Source: Myxococcales bacterium (GTDB lineage: Bacteria > Myxococcota_A > Polyangia > Fen-1088). Taken from it: a DNA stretch of 64,000 nt. The notes beneath the pieces were generated by a model that worked only from the letters and a program-made list of their open reading frames with translations, searched no databases and was not told the DNA's origin. Location of the stretch: contig JAGTJU010000004.1 of assembly GCA_022184915.1 (NCBI GenBank), forward strand, positions 542,057 to 606,056. Direction: 5' to 3'. Below, in pieces: positions 7,629-19,295 of the stretch; within the stretch, counting starts at the first letter, position 1, and each line of letters opens with the position of its first letter. The position numbers and the translations under genes are program-made.

Positions 7629-9946
7629 GCCGGCGTTTTCTCCACGGCACGGGAGCTCCTTGGCAGCTGCCCGGCGGTGTCATCCTCGGGGTCTGCGGGC
7701 TCGTCTCGTGCGCTGTCTCTCCCGTGGCGCCCCCGCCGGCCACCCGTGGTGCTTCCCCAACGACCGGCGACGCGACAGCCCCGCGCGCCAGCCGGCCCAT
7801 CGAGCCTCTGGCGCCGCTCGGGCCCATCAGCCCGGTGGCCCCGGTCGAAGCCCGGCCTGATCCGTGGTCTGCGCGCAAGGATCTCATCTCGGTTCCCTCG
7901 GATCCCAGCCCCGCCCAGTGGTCGTGGCCGGAGCAGACACGTTTTGCGCTGGCCAACGGGCTTTCGGGGCAGGTTCTTCGCAAACGTGATGTGAGCGTGG
8001 TGGCCGTCGCCCTCCGCGTGCCCGCGGGAGAGGCGAACGCCCCTGTGGCCGCCAAGGGCGCTGCGGCGCTTCTCGCCGGATGGCTCCGGGCCGGGAGCGG
8101 CGCGGGCCAGCGGCCTTTGGAGCTCCGGGTCGAGGAACTTGGGGCGACCGTATCGATGGAGGCCGATCGCTCCGGCCTGACGCTCTCCTGCCAAGCGATG
8201 GTGTCGGTCTGGCCGGGCTGCCTGTCCCTTCTTTCCGACCTTGCCCGCGCTCCGGCTTTGGCTCCTGAAGCGCTTCGCCTCGTGCGCGCCCAACGGGTGG
8301 CCGCCTTGCGGGCGGAGCTGGCGTCTCCAGCGGGCCGCGCACGCAGCTTGCTCGACAACCTCCTGTGGGGTGACGAGCATCCCGTGGGCACACCCGTCAC
8401 ACCGGAGGACGTCGAGCGGACGCCGGAGGCCGCGATCCGGACCTTCTGGTCGACCTGGTTCGTGCCAAATCTTGCCGAGCTCGTGGTGAGCGGCAACGTA
8501 GACCCTGTCGACGTGCAGCGCGCTGCAGACAGGGCCTTCGGGGCGTGGCGCCGGGGGCGGGGGCCAACCCGCAAACGGGCCGGGCCCTTGCCCGAAAAAC
8601 GTCTGCGCATCGTGCTCGTCGATCTGCCCTCGGCCCCAACGTCCACCATCGTTTTTGGTCAGGCGCTGGGGAGGGCTACACCCCGGCAAATGGCTGCGCT
8701 CTCGGCGTTGGCCTTCGTCTACGGCGGTAGCGGCATGGGCTCACGCCTGGCCCTCGACGTGTCCACCCGCGGGCTCATCACGGCCGGAGGGGCCACGGTC
8801 GACGAGGAGTTGCAGTCCGCGTTGTTGCGGGGGCAAGTGGAAGCGCCCGTCGACCGCACCTGGGACGCCCTCCTGGCATCGGCTGAGCAGCTCGCCAGCC
8901 TTCGGGCGCAAGGGCTGACGCCGCTCGAGCTCACGGAAGCCAAGGCGCGCTCATCCGCCATCGATCCCTTCCGGCTCGAGTCCGCTGCAGGCCTTGCGGA
9001 GGCTGCCGCGAGGTCGAGCCTTGGTGCGGGGGGCGGACTTTCTGACTTTGAGGTCTTGGCAAACGCCACGGCGTCGCTCACGCATGCCGAGGTGGTCAAG
9101 GAGGCGCAGCGCTTCGACCCCGAGCGGCTTGCCGTCGTCATCGTGGGGCCCGCCACGCGCATCGCGCCCCAGCTCCAAACGGCCAAAGTGCGCTTCGAAC
9201 TCGTGGGGCCGAACGATCCCCTGAGCGCAGGCGAGCGCGCCCGCCGGCGCGCGCTGATGGCGGCTCCCGCCGATGACGCTCGCACTGCGACTGCGCGGGC
9301 GCTCGTGATCCGGGCTTTGGCCGCTCAGGGTGGGGCCCCCGCATGGCGCGCGATCGAGACGTTGAAGGTCGTCAAACAAGGTGAGCGTCTTGGTGCCGGG
9401 TCCGCGGCGTCACTGACGAGCATCACCTCCTATCGCCGACCTGGCCACGTACGTGTGGAACAGAGCGCGCGCAGCGGCGACCAGGTCGCACGTGGGGGAT
9501 TCGTCATGACACCCGACCGTGTGTTGGCGCTCGACGACCAGGGGAAACCGGCACCGCTGCCCGAAGACAACGCTGCCCGTTTGCGCGCGGCTGTCTTCGA
9601 GGACGTGACCTTCCTTCTGCTCAATCTCCTGGACACAAAGCCCGCGCTCCCGATGCAGCCGACGGAGCCGCTGAGAGACGGAGGACTCGAGCTGCCTGGC
9701 CTGTTGGTGCGGGTGCCCTCGGGCCAGTGGCTACGGCTCTACTTCGATCCCAAGACGAACCTGCTTGCCCGCATTCGCACGGCCGAAGGGGACGTGAACG
9801 AACAACGCCTCGGCGACTGGCGTGCCGTCAACGGGGGCCCGCTGAAGCTTCCGTTCCTGCAGAGCTCCGCGGGCGGCGGTGCTTCAGTGGCCAAGGTGAT
9901 CGACGTGCAAGTCAACCCGACCTTCGCTCCCGATCTGTTCCCCTGA
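7625..9946 (+). CDS. M16 peptidase homologue, lipoprotein, with extra C-terminal beta domain
   Basis: A 773-residue exported protein with a probable lipobox LVSC (C29), so likely anchored in the outer membrane. After a Pro/Ala-rich linker come two M16-like domains (about residues 90-510). The position normally holding HxxEH reads KGAAALLAGWL, so it lacks zinc ligands. The last 200 or so residues form an additional beta-rich domain (LKVVKQGERL to QVNPTFAPDLF) resembling the LolA/outer-membrane-lipoprotein-carrier type of fold often appended to myxobacterial M16 proteins; that assignment is tentative. The start ATG overlaps the TGA of the upstream M16 gene, so the two products are probably made in equal amounts and may form a heterodimer. 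Confidence 0.85.
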   Translation: MSRRFLHGTGAPWQLPGGVILGVCGLVSCAVSPVAPPPATRGASPTTGDATAPRASRPIEPLAPLGPISPVAPVEARPDPWSARKDLISVPSDPSPAQWSWPEQTRFALANGLSGQVLRKRDVSVVAVALRVPAGEANAPVAAKGAAALLAGWLRAGSGAGQRPLELRVEELGATVSMEADRSGLTLSCQAMVSVWPGCLSLLSDLARAPALAPEALRLVRAQRVAALRAELASPAGRARSLLDNLLWGDEHPVGTPVTPEDVERTPEAAIRTFWSTWFVPNLAELVVSGNVDPVDVQRAADRAFGAWRRGRGPTRKRAGPLPEKRLRIVLVDLPSAPTSTIVFGQALGRATPRQMAALSALAFVYGGSGMGSRLALDVSTRGLITAGGATVDEELQSALLRGQVEAPVDRTWDALLASAEQLASLRAQGLTPLELTEAKARSSAIDPFRLESAAGLAEAAARSSLGAGGGLSDFEVLANATASLTHAEVVKEAQRFDPERLAVVIVGPATRIAPQLQTAKVRFELVGPNDPLSAGERARRRALMAAPADDARTATARALVIRALAAQGGAPAWRAIETLKVVKQGERLGAGSAASLTSITSYRRPGHVRVEQSARSGDQVARGGFVMTPDRVLALDDQGKPAPLPEDNAARLRAAVFEDVTFLLLNLLDTKPALPMQPTEPLRDGGLELPGLLVRVPSGQWLRLYFDPKTNLLARIRTAEGDVNEQRLGDWRAVNGGPLKLPFLQSSAGGGASVAKVIDVQVNPTFAPDLFP

Positions 9947-9952
9947 CACCTG

Positions 9953-9986
9953 CGAACCCCAAGCCGCCGCAAGGTCTTGGGGTTCG
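9953..9986. terminator. Probable bidirectional terminator hairpin
   Basis: A perfect 11-bp inverted repeat (CGAACCCCAAG at 9953-9963, CTTGGGGTTCG at 9976-9986) with a 12-base loop, in the gap between two convergent genes, the M16 lipoprotein gene and the zinc-ribbon/Tudor gene. There is no long T tract, which is usual in GC-rich genomes. Confidence 0.6.
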
Positions 9987-10025
9987 GTCCCTGCGAGCCG
10001 CCCTGTGGCTGCAGGCTTCCCGGCC

Positions 10026-10514
10026 CTAGGTCTCGTCGGGCGGACGGTCCGACAGGGGAACGTTCGCTACGGGCTTGTGGCGAGACAAGTTTGGAATCTC
10101 TTTGGCCACGGCCAACACCCGTGGCCCCGACGGGAACACCACGTCGATCTTGCCCGACGACGCGTTTGCCACGATGCCCTCGCCGAAATTGGGATGCACG
10201 ATCCGTTCGCCGGGGATGTACAAGTCACGGGCCGAGTAGGGACGGGGAGGGCGCGTGGGATCGAAAGGAGGGGGCACCGGAATCGTTGGCACTGCGCTTC
10301 GCACCGTCTTGCGGCGCAGTGAGCCCCGCGCGCCATCGGCTTCGCGGGCTGCGGCGGCCGCCTGGGCACCTTTGCGGTAGTTGTGCTGGCTTCCGCACAG
10401 CTTGCACACCACCTTCGCGATGCGGTCTCCCACCTTCGCCATGACGACGTGCCAGGTGTCTCCGCAACGGGTACAGGTGTCTTCGATGTCTTGGCCGGTG
10501 GCCGGGTTTCCCAT
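10026..10514 (-). CDS. Zinc-ribbon protein with UvrD-type Tudor domain
   Basis: A 162-residue soluble protein with two recognisable modules. Residues 14-40 contain CTRC and CKLC pairs (C14, C17, C37, C40) that should form a zinc ribbon. A charged, Ala-rich linker follows. Residues about 101-140 (PGERIVHPNFGEGIVANASSG...) match the short Tudor-like fold found at the C-terminus of UvrD/PcrA helicases, which contacts RNA polymerase, and also resemble CarD N-terminal domains. A role in nucleic-acid or RNA polymerase binding is inference. The gene lies 28 bases downstream of the mutase gene in the same direction and may be cotranscribed with it, although no functional link is obvious. Confidence 0.78.
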   Translation of the reverse strand: MGNPATGQDIEDTCTRCGDTWHVVMAKVGDRIAKVVCKLCGSQHNYRKGAQAAAAAREADGARGSLRRKTVRSAVPTIPVPPPFDPTRPPRPYSARDLYIPGERIVHPNFGEGIVANASSGKIDVVFPSGPRVLAVAKEIPNLSRHKPVANVPLSDRPPDET

Positions 10515-10542
10515 GAGCGTCTCCCTGCTTTAGCGGCTCGAG

Positions 10543-12204
<1,662 letters not shown>

Positions 12205-12293
12205 GCGAAACTCCAGATTACGCCCACTGCGCGCGGGGAACAAGCCAGGCCTTTGCATTGACGTGGCCCCCTGGGCTGCGGTATCTCGGCCCC

Positions 12294-12947
12294 ATGTCGC
12301 TCGATCTCGTCGTTTTCGACCTTGACGGCACTTTGGTGGATTCCCTTCCCGACATTGCATCGGCGCTCAACGGAGCCCTGGAGGATCAAGGGCTCGCCCG
12401 GCTCACCCAGGACGTGGTCGGCACGCTGGTGGGAGACGGCATTCTGGCCCTGGCCACCCGCGCCCTGGCTCAACAAAACGCGCCCTCTCCCGTCACGGCC
12501 GAAGAGCTCGCGCGCGCCGTATGGAACCGCTACGTCCAGCACCCCTGCGTGGACACCCGTCCCTACGACGAGATCCTCGATACGCTGGCCAGCCTTCGTG
12601 CCGAAAACGTTCCCCTGGCGGTGCTCACGAACAAGCCCGGCGACATCGCCAGGCTCCTGCTCGGCTCCCTGGGGATGGACGCCCTCTTCTTGGAGATTGT
12701 GGGTGATGGCGATGGTTTTCCGAGAAAGCCCGATCCTGGCGCGCTCGTGCACCTCATGGCACGGGTCGGGGCGAAACCCGAACGAACGCTCATGGTGGGA
12801 GACGGCCTTCCCGACATGGCTGTTGCGCGGGCCGCGGGGTGTATCGCCGTTGCTGCCCTGTGGGGTTACACGCCCCGCGCCCTGTTGCTGGAACGACAGC
12901 CCGACAACGCCTTGCTTTCACCCTCGCAGCTCTTGAACCTTCCCTGA
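12294..12947 (+). CDS. gph: HAD-superfamily phosphatase, phosphoglycolate phosphatase-like
   Basis: A 217-residue cytosolic HAD hydrolase. Motif I is [12 protein letters not shown] (catalytic Asp at residues 9 and 11), motif II is the AVLTNKPG segment, motif III includes the conserved Lys in FPRKPDPG, and motif IV is [15 protein letters not shown]. The overall pattern ([16 protein letters not shown] and [18 protein letters not shown]) is typical of Gph, which removes the 2-phosphoglycolate made by DNA repair. Other small phosphomonoester substrates cannot be excluded. It is divergent from the mutase gene and convergent with lon, with a strong hairpin just after the stop codon. Confidence 0.8.
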   Translation: MSLDLVVFDLDGTLVDSLPDIASALNGALEDQGLARLTQDVVGTLVGDGILALATRALAQQNAPSPVTAEELARAVWNRYVQHPCVDTRPYDEILDTLASLRAENVPLAVLTNKPGDIARLLLGSLGMDALFLEIVGDGDGFPRKPDPGALVHLMARVGAKPERTLMVGDGLPDMAVARAAGCIAVAALWGYTPRALLLERQPDNALLSPSQLLNLP

Positions 12948-12963
12948 GAGGTCGCAAACGCGA

Positions 12964-12995
12964 ACGGAGCCGCCAGCAACGCTGAGCGGCTCCGT
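12964..12995. terminator. Probable bidirectional terminator between gph and lon
   Basis: A perfect 10-bp inverted repeat (ACGGAGCCGC at 12964-12973 and GCGGCTCCGT at 12986-12995) with a 12-base loop fills the 72-base space between two convergent genes. Confidence 0.7.
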
Positions 12996-13019
12996 ATCGT
13001 TGTGCAGGAGGGGGAAACC

Positions 13020-15386
13020 TCAGGCGCGCGCGGTCGATTCAGTTGGGACCGGGTTTTCCGCGGGAACCACCACGGGAACGGGCTCGAGAGCGGCGTCGAG
13101 GACCTCGGCGATCTTCGACACGAACGTGAGCTCGACATCCCGCTTCACCGTGTCGGGGATGTCCATCATGTCCTTCTTGTTCCGCTCGGGCAGAAGCACC
13201 CGCTTGATGCCGGCACGGTGAGCGGCCAACACCTTCTCTTTGACACCCCCAATCGGCAGCACGTTGCCTCGGAGTGTGATCTCTCCCGTCATCGCCACGT
13301 CGCCGCGTACCCGCCGCCCCGTGAACAAAGACACCATCGCGGTGATCATCGCCACGCCTGCCGACGGCCCATCCTTCGAGACGCCTCCTGCCGGTACGTG
13401 CACGTGCAGGTCGGTTTTGTCGAAGTCCACGTTGATCTGGAAGTCGTCGAGGTGCGACCGCACGTAGGACAGCGCCGCGCGCACCGATTCCTTCATCACG
13501 TCACCCAGCTGACCGGTGAGGATCAGGTTGCCCTTGCCGGGCATCTGCGAGGCTTCGATGAAGAGAATGTCCCCACCCGTGGGCATCCACGCCAGGCCGG
13601 TGCAAACGCCCGGCACCTCGGTGCGTTCCGCGACCTCGGAGTAATACTTTTGCGGGCCCAGGATCTCCGCCACCCGCGCGGGGGTGATCACCGGGTCGTA
13701 GGCCTCGCTCTCGGCCACCTTCACGGCGATGCCGCGGATGACGTTTGCGATCTCGCGCTCGAGGTTACGTACACCGGCTTCGCGCGTGTACTGCTCGATC
13801 ACGGTTTGTACGCCGTCGTCAGTGAAGTTCACCTGCTCAGTCGTAAGCCCATGCTCCTCGAGCTGTTTTTGCACCAGATGGCGCCGCGAGATCTGCATCT
13901 TCTCCTCGGCCGTATACCCGGGGATCTCCAGCACCTCCATGCGGTCGAGCAGGGCAGGGGGAATCGTCTCGAGCATGTTCGCCGTGGCGATGAAGATGAC
14001 GTTCGACAGGTCGAAGGTGACCTCGAGGTAGTGGTCGGAGAAGCTGTTGTTCTGTTCCGGATCCAAAACCTCGAGCAAGGCGGCGGAAGGATCACCCCGG
14101 AAGTCCGAGCCCAGCTTGTCAATCTCGTCGAGCACGAACACGGGGTTCTTGGTCCCAACTTTGCGCATGCCCTGGATCACGCGACCTGGCAGGGCGCCGA
14201 TGTACGTACGGCGGTGCCCGCGAATCTCGGCCTCGTCCCGAACGCCACCCAAAGACACGCGAATGAACTCGCGGCCGAGGGACTTCGCGATCGAGCGGCC
14301 GAGCGAGGTCTTACCCACGCCAGGAGGACCGGCCAGGCACAGAATGGGGCCCTTTTTGCCGGGCGCCAGCTTACGAACGGCCAGATACTCGAGAATGCGC
14401 TTTTTGACCTTCTGGAGGTCGTAGTGGTCCGAGTCCAGGATCTGGCGCGCCTGCTCGAGGTCGAGGGTATCCGAGGTCTGCTTGGCCCACGGCAGCTCCA
14501 CCAGCCACTCGAGGTACGTGCGCTGCACCGTGTACTCTGCCGATGATTGGGCCATTTGGCGCAGGCGATCCAGCTGCTTGCGGGCCACCTTGACCACGTC
14601 CTCCGGCATCTCGGCCGCCTTGATCTTCTCCTCGAAGAGGTCGAGGTCGGAGGCGTCGTCGCCCTCGCCAAGCTCGTCCTGGATGGCCTTGAGCTTCTGC
14701 CGCAGCACAGCCTCGCGCTGGTGCTTCGAGAACTCTTCGCGCACCTGGCTGTCGATCTTTTGCTTGACCTTGATGAGCTCCACCTTGCGCTGGAGCAACA
14801 CCAACAGATGCCGCAGCCGTTCGGCCACGTTCGTCTCTACGAGGAGCGAGGCTCGCTCCTCGGCGGTGAGATCCACCGTGGCGGCCGTGATGTCGCCGAG
14901 CCGTGCGGGGTCTTTGCTCTGATCGAGGATCTGGGCTGCCTCATCTGGGATGTCGGGCGAGATGGAAATGAGCTGCTTGGCGACGTCGTAGACAGCCATG
15001 CCGAGCCCGTCGATCTCGATGGCGTTCTCGCGCTGCTCGGGCGCCGGCTCGTAAGTGGCCGTCAGGTAGGGCTTGTCCTGCGAGAAGCTCGTGATGCGCC
15101 GTCGGTCGATGCCACGAAGCACGGCCGTGATGCGGCTTTCGGCGGCCTTGACCACCCGAACGATTTCGCCCTCGACGCAGATGGGAAACAAATCCTCTCC
15201 GGCCGGCTCTTCCACGTCGGCATCCTTCTGAGTGCCTACGAGCAAGCGCGCCCCTTTGCCAGGCAGGCTTTCGATGAGCTTGAGTGAGCTCGAGCGCCCG
15301 ATCTCGACAGGCATCACGGCGCCCGGGAAGAGAACGAGATTCCTCAGAGAGAGCAGCGGCAGCGTCTTGGTCTCGGACGTCGTCAT
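13020..15386 (-). CDS. lon: ATP-dependent protease Lon
   Basis: A 788-residue soluble hexameric protease, typical bacterial LonA length. The N-terminal substrate-recognition domain runs from TLPLLSLRNLVLFPGAVMPV to about residue 300. The AAA+ module has Walker A GPPGVGKTSLG and Walker B FVLDEIDKLG. The C-terminal protease domain has the catalytic Ser in KDGPSAGVAM (S675) and the Lys in GGVKEKVLAAHR (K716). It degrades misfolded and short-lived regulatory proteins. The gene stands downstream of the clpB-cbpA pair on the same strand but behind a 323-base gap, so it probably has its own promoter. Myxobacteria often carry two lon genes; which paralogue this is cannot be told here. Confidence 0.97.
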   Translation of the reverse strand: MTTSETKTLPLLSLRNLVLFPGAVMPVEIGRSSSLKLIESLPGKGARLLVGTQKDADVEEPAGEDLFPICVEGEIVRVVKAAESRITAVLRGIDRRRITSFSQDKPYLTATYEPAPEQRENAIEIDGLGMAVYDVAKQLISISPDIPDEAAQILDQSKDPARLGDITAATVDLTAEERASLLVETNVAERLRHLLVLLQRKVELIKVKQKIDSQVREEFSKHQREAVLRQKLKAIQDELGEGDDASDLDLFEEKIKAAEMPEDVVKVARKQLDRLRQMAQSSAEYTVQRTYLEWLVELPWAKQTSDTLDLEQARQILDSDHYDLQKVKKRILEYLAVRKLAPGKKGPILCLAGPPGVGKTSLGRSIAKSLGREFIRVSLGGVRDEAEIRGHRRTYIGALPGRVIQGMRKVGTKNPVFVLDEIDKLGSDFRGDPSAALLEVLDPEQNNSFSDHYLEVTFDLSNVIFIATANMLETIPPALLDRMEVLEIPGYTAEEKMQISRRHLVQKQLEEHGLTTEQVNFTDDGVQTVIEQYTREAGVRNLEREIANVIRGIAVKVAESEAYDPVITPARVAEILGPQKYYSEVAERTEVPGVCTGLAWMPTGGDILFIEASQMPGKGNLILTGQLGDVMKESVRAALSYVRSHLDDFQINVDFDKTDLHVHVPAGGVSKDGPSAGVAMITAMVSLFTGRRVRGDVAMTGEITLRGNVLPIGGVKEKVLAAHRAGIKRVLLPERNKKDMMDIPDTVKRDVELTFVSKIAEVLDAALEPVPVVVPAENPVPTESTARA

Positions 15387-15709
15387 GTAAAGGTGCCTCG
15401 AAAGTTGGCCGAATCAGGCCGGTTTCAGAGTTATTGTGAACTTAGGAAACCCTCCTGGAAACCGCAAGGATTACTTCCTATTGTAAGCGCCTTGCCCAGG
15501 GGTTCGCCATGTCCGTGTTTCGCTTCGCGCGCGGAGCCGTCATGGGCCCACAGCTTCAGTTCGGCGCTTTGGGACGCTTCGTTTAGAAGCCGGCGGGGCC
15601 TGCGAGGTTTCCCTTTGCTCGGCAGGGTGCCCTGAGGGGCCGCGGGTTCCCCACCCGTGACGCCTGCGTCCCCAGGTTCCGCGCTTCCGAGCGCCGTCGG
15701 AGGACCCCT
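15387..15709. other. Non-coding gap upstream of lon
   Basis: 323 bases between the lon start and the end of the cbpA-type gene. It holds no convincing gene; a few short open frames exist but lack coding features. Reading on the minus strand towards lon, TTGCGG followed after 17 bases by TAAGTT (roughly 15440-15470) could be a sigma-70-type promoter, but this is weak. No tRNA or strong hairpin was seen. Confidence 0.4.
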
Positions 15710-16651
15710 TCAGAACGGCCGAACCTTATCGGCCTGCGTTCGTTTGGCGAGTTCCTGGACCAGCCGCACGGATTCCTCGTCGTCGGGGGCAAGTCTCGGG
15801 ACCACGATCTCGATCCGACACAGCTGGTCGCCGCGAGACCCGTCGGGACGTGCCATACCCTTCCCACGAAGGCGCAGCTTTCGGCCGCTCGAGGTACCAG
15901 GGGGGATGCTCAACCACACGTGACCATCGATCGTGGGGACCTGAACCTTGGCACCCAGGATCGCCTCACTGAGGCTAACGGGCAGGTCGAGTTCGAGGTC
16001 CGTATCGCTGCGGCGCAGGTGGGGGTGGGGCTCTATCTCGATCTCGAGGTAGAGGTCACCCGCGGGGCTGCGCTCGCCAGGACCCACGCCCCCCTGGCCG
16101 GTCACCCGCAAACGGCCACCGCTTTCCACCCCGGCAGGAACCTGCACCTCCACGGTCTTCCCGCTCCCGGTTTTGACTTTCCTGCGCGTGCCGTTCGCCG
16201 CCTCCTCGAGGGAGATACGCAACGTGCCCTGCATGTCGGGGCCGCGGCTGGGGCCTCGTCCGCCACCCGAAAAGCCCCCACGTCCCCCGAACAGGTTTGC
16301 AAAGATGTCCCCGAGATCGCCACCCACGTCCTGCGAGACCCGGAATCCGCCGCCCCCGCCCCCGCGCCCGCCCATCCCCCCGAAGATTTGGGCGAACAGG
16401 TCTGGGTCGAACCCCTGCGGCATACCATCGGTGCCCATCGGCGCCCGCCGAAGGCGGTCGTATTCGGCGCGCTTTTTGGTGTCACCCAGCACCTCGTAAG
16501 CCTGGGAGACGTCCTTGAACCGCTCGGTCTTGCTTTTGTCGCCGCCGGTCGCGTCGGGGTGGAACTCCTTGGCCAGCTTGCGGTAAGCCTTTTTGATGTC
16601 GGCCTCGCTTGCCGTCTCGGACACCCCGAGTGCTTTGTAAAGATCCTTCAT
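15710..16651 (-). CDS. DnaJ-like co-chaperone without zinc finger (CbpA type)
   Basis: A 313-residue Hsp40 of the type II/CbpA kind. Residues 1-70 are a J domain with the HPD tripeptide (KEFHPDATGG) needed to stimulate DnaK. A Gly-rich region with a GGMGGRGGGGGG run follows. Two C-terminal client-binding domains (VQVPAGVESGGRLRVTGQG and VPTIDGHVWLSIPPGT) complete the protein. There are no CxxCxGxG repeats. It begins 55 bases after the end of clpB on the same strand, so the two are very likely one heat-stress operon, in keeping with DnaK/DnaJ-ClpB disaggregation. The start ATG was chosen because it directly opens the J domain. Confidence 0.9.
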   Translation of the reverse strand: MKDLYKALGVSETASEADIKKAYRKLAKEFHPDATGGDKSKTERFKDVSQAYEVLGDTKKRAEYDRLRRAPMGTDGMPQGFDPDLFAQIFGGMGGRGGGGGGFRVSQDVGGDLGDIFANLFGGRGGFSGGGRGPSRGPDMQGTLRISLEEAANGTRRKVKTGSGKTVEVQVPAGVESGGRLRVTGQGGVGPGERSPAGDLYLEIEIEPHPHLRRSDTDLELDLPVSLSEAILGAKVQVPTIDGHVWLSIPPGTSSGRKLRLRGKGMARPDGSRGDQLCRIEIVVPRLAPDDEESVRLVQELAKRTQADKVRPF

Positions 16652-16706
16652 GGCGGTGGGAAAAGTCAGTAGTGGGGGAAGATCAGAAAAGTCGAAGAAG
16701 AATAGG

Positions 16707-19295
16707 TCAGTTTGGGGATGAGCGCCGGAAGGTGAGCCCGTCGCCCTCCACCTCCACCAGAATCGTGTCACCCGGGTGGAAGTCGCCCGCAATGATCCGT
16801 TTGGCGAGCGGGTCTTGAATGTACCGCATGATGACACGCTTGAGAGGCCGAGCGCCGTAAGTTGGGTCGTAGCCCTTGTCGGCGAGCAGGGTGCGTGCCT
16901 CTTCGCTCAGCTCCAGCCCGAGCTCGCGCTCCTTGAGAAGCACGCGGAACCTGTCCACCTGGATGTTTACGATGTGGTCCAGGTCTTGGCGTTCGAGCTG
17001 CCCGAAGGTGACGATGTCGTCGATACGGTTCAAAAACTCGGGCCGGAACGTGCGCCGGAGCTCACCCAAAACGCGCTCGTGAATCTCGTCGGGCTCGCCC
17101 CCTGCGGCGATGAGGTGACTGCCCACGTTCGAGGTCATGATGACGACGGTATTGCGAAAGTCTACCGTTCGCCCCTGGCCATCCGTCAGCCGACCGTCGT
17201 CCAGGACCTGGAGCAGGATGTTGAAGACATCCGGGTGCGCCTTCTCGATCTCGTCGAAGAGCACGACGGAGTAGGGGCGCCGCCGGACGGCTTCGGTGAG
17301 CTGCCCACCCTCGTCGTACCCCACGTAGCCGGGAGGGGCGCCCACGAGTCGCGAAACCGCGTGTTTTTCCATGTACTCGGACATGTCAATCCGGATCATG
17401 TGAGTTTCGTCGTCGAAGAGAAACGCCGCCAAGCTGCGGGCGAGCTCGGTCTTGCCGACCCCGGTCGGGCCCAAAAAGATGAACGAGCCGATGGGGCGGT
17501 TTGGATCTTGAAGCCCCGCGCGCGAGCGCCGAACGGCGTTGGCGATGACCTCCACCGCGCGGTGTTGTCCAATGACCCTGCGGTGCAGGCGTTCCTCCAT
17601 GTGCACGAGCCGCTGCTGCTCGCCTTCGAGCATCTTGTCCACCGGAACGCCCGTCCACTTCGACACCACGGCGGCAACGTCTTCCTCGGTCACCTCTTCT
17701 CGCAGGTAGCCGCCGTCCTTTTGTGCCGCTTTCAAGTCCTCGGTGAGCGTGACGAGCCGCCGCTCGAGCTCCGGAATGCGCCCGAAGCGCAGCTCGGCAG
17801 CTCGGTTGAGATCGCCCTGCCGTTGCGCGACCTCGGACTGGCTGCGAGACGACTCGAGCTCCTCCTGCGCTTTACGAAGCTGAACGATCAAGTCCTTTTC
17901 TCGCTGCCAGCGTGCCTTCATGGCCGCTGCGCGCTCGCGCAGGTCGGCAATCTCTACTTCCACGGCGTCGAGCCGCTTGCGGGACGCGTCGTCCTTCTCT
18001 TTGGTCAACGCGGACTGCTCGATGGCCAACGAGGTGAGGCGGCGCTCGACTTGGTCGATGGGCTCGGGAAGCGAGTCGATCTGGATCTTGAGCCGGCTCG
18101 CCGCCTCGTCGATGAGGTCGATCGCCTTGTCGGGCAACTGCCGCCCCGTGATGTAGCGGGTGGAAAGCTTGACCGCCGCCACCAAGGCCGCATCGCGGAT
18201 GCGAATGCCATGGTGCACCTCGTATCGTTCCTTGAGCCCGCGCATGATGGCTACCGCGTCTTCTTCGGAGGGCTCGCCCACGAACACGGGCTGAAAACGC
18301 CGCTCCAGGGCTTTGTCCTTTTCGATGTGCTTGCGGTACTCGTCGAGGGTGGTTGCCCCCACGCAGCGAAGCTCGCCCCGGGCCAGCGCTGGTTTGAGCA
18401 TGTTGGCCGCGTCCACGGCCCCTTCCGCGCCGCCCGCACCTACCAAGGTGTGGAGCTCGTCGATGAACAAAATGACCTGGCCCTCGGCGGCCGCGATCTC
18501 CTTGAGAACGGCTTTGAGCCGGTCCTCGAACTCGCCCCGGTACTTCGTGCCGGCGATGAGAGCACCGAGGTCCAATGCCAAAATGCGCTTGTCCTTGAGC
18601 GACTCGGGCACGTCGCCCCCCGCGATCCGCTGGGCGATGCCCTCCACGATGGCCGTTTTGCCCACGCCGGGTTCGCCGATGAGGACCGGGTTGTTTTTGG
18701 TTCGGCGCGACAGCACCTGCATCGAGCGGCGTACCTCCTCGTCGCGGCCAATCACGGGGTCGAGTTTGTTGCCGCGGGCGAGCTCCGTGAGATCCCGTGT
18801 GTACTTCGCCAGTGACTGGTAACGCCCTTCCGCCTCCGGGTCCGTGACCCGCTGAGAGCCTCGAACCTCGGCCAGGGCCTTGAGTAGCGTTTCGTGCGTT
18901 ACGCCCGCGGCTTTGAGCACCCTCGAGGCGGCGCCGAGATCCTTGGCAACCAACGCCAAGAGCAGGTGTTCACTCGAAACGTACTCGTCCTTGAAGGCCT
19001 TCGACTGTTGGGTCGCTTCATCGACCAGGTCCTTGAAGCGCCGGCCGAAGTAGATGTCGCTCGTCGCACCCTGAACCTGGGGCAGATCGTCGAGAGCGCT
19101 CTTCAGGCTCGTCTCCACGCGGTCGGGATCGGCGCCGAGCTTCCCGAGCAAGGCCCGGGCGACACCCTCCTCCTGCGTGAGCAGCGCCGACAGGACGTGC
19201 TCCGGAGTCAGTTCCTGGTGGGAACGCTGCTCAGCCAAGTCGTGAGCAGCTTTCAGGGCCTCTTGCGCTTTGATGGTGAGTTTATCGAGCCTCAT
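16707..19295 (-). CDS. clpB: Protein disaggregase ClpB
   Basis: An 862-residue Hsp104-family hexameric ATPase, the normal length for ClpB. An N-terminal double Clp repeat ([28 protein letters not shown]) is followed by AAA-1 with GEPGVGKTA and the Walker B segment [15 protein letters not shown], a long middle coiled coil (about residues 410-530) that marks ClpB rather than ClpA/ClpC, and AAA-2 with [14 protein letters not shown] and [11 protein letters not shown]. It rescues aggregated proteins together with DnaK. There is no IGF/ClpP-binding tripeptide expected or seen. It is divergent from dnaX with 211 bases between; no clear heat-shock promoter or CIRCE element could be recognised there. 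Confidence 0.97.
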   Translation of the reverse strand: MRLDKLTIKAQEALKAAHDLAEQRSHQELTPEHVLSALLTQEEGVARALLGKLGADPDRVETSLKSALDDLPQVQGATSDIYFGRRFKDLVDEATQQSKAFKDEYVSSEHLLLALVAKDLGAASRVLKAAGVTHETLLKALAEVRGSQRVTDPEAEGRYQSLAKYTRDLTELARGNKLDPVIGRDEEVRRSMQVLSRRTKNNPVLIGEPGVGKTAIVEGIAQRIAGGDVPESLKDKRILALDLGALIAGTKYRGEFEDRLKAVLKEIAAAEGQVILFIDELHTLVGAGGAEGAVDAANMLKPALARGELRCVGATTLDEYRKHIEKDKALERRFQPVFVGEPSEEDAVAIMRGLKERYEVHHGIRIRDAALVAAVKLSTRYITGRQLPDKAIDLIDEAASRLKIQIDSLPEPIDQVERRLTSLAIEQSALTKEKDDASRKRLDAVEVEIADLRERAAAMKARWQREKDLIVQLRKAQEELESSRSQSEVAQRQGDLNRAAELRFGRIPELERRLVTLTEDLKAAQKDGGYLREEVTEEDVAAVVSKWTGVPVDKMLEGEQQRLVHMEERLHRRVIGQHRAVEVIANAVRRSRAGLQDPNRPIGSFIFLGPTGVGKTELARSLAAFLFDDETHMIRIDMSEYMEKHAVSRLVGAPPGYVGYDEGGQLTEAVRRRPYSVVLFDEIEKAHPDVFNILLQVLDDGRLTDGQGRTVDFRNTVVIMTSNVGSHLIAAGGEPDEIHERVLGELRRTFRPEFLNRIDDIVTFGQLERQDLDHIVNIQVDRFRVLLKERELGLELSEEARTLLADKGYDPTYGARPLKRVIMRYIQDPLAKRIIAGDFHPGDTILVEVEGDGLTFRRSSPN

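Noticed and set aside
15393-15635. 80-codon plus-strand frame in the lon upstream gap
   Set aside because: No ribosome-binding site, no domain and unlike composition; the region is better read as upstream sequence of lon.
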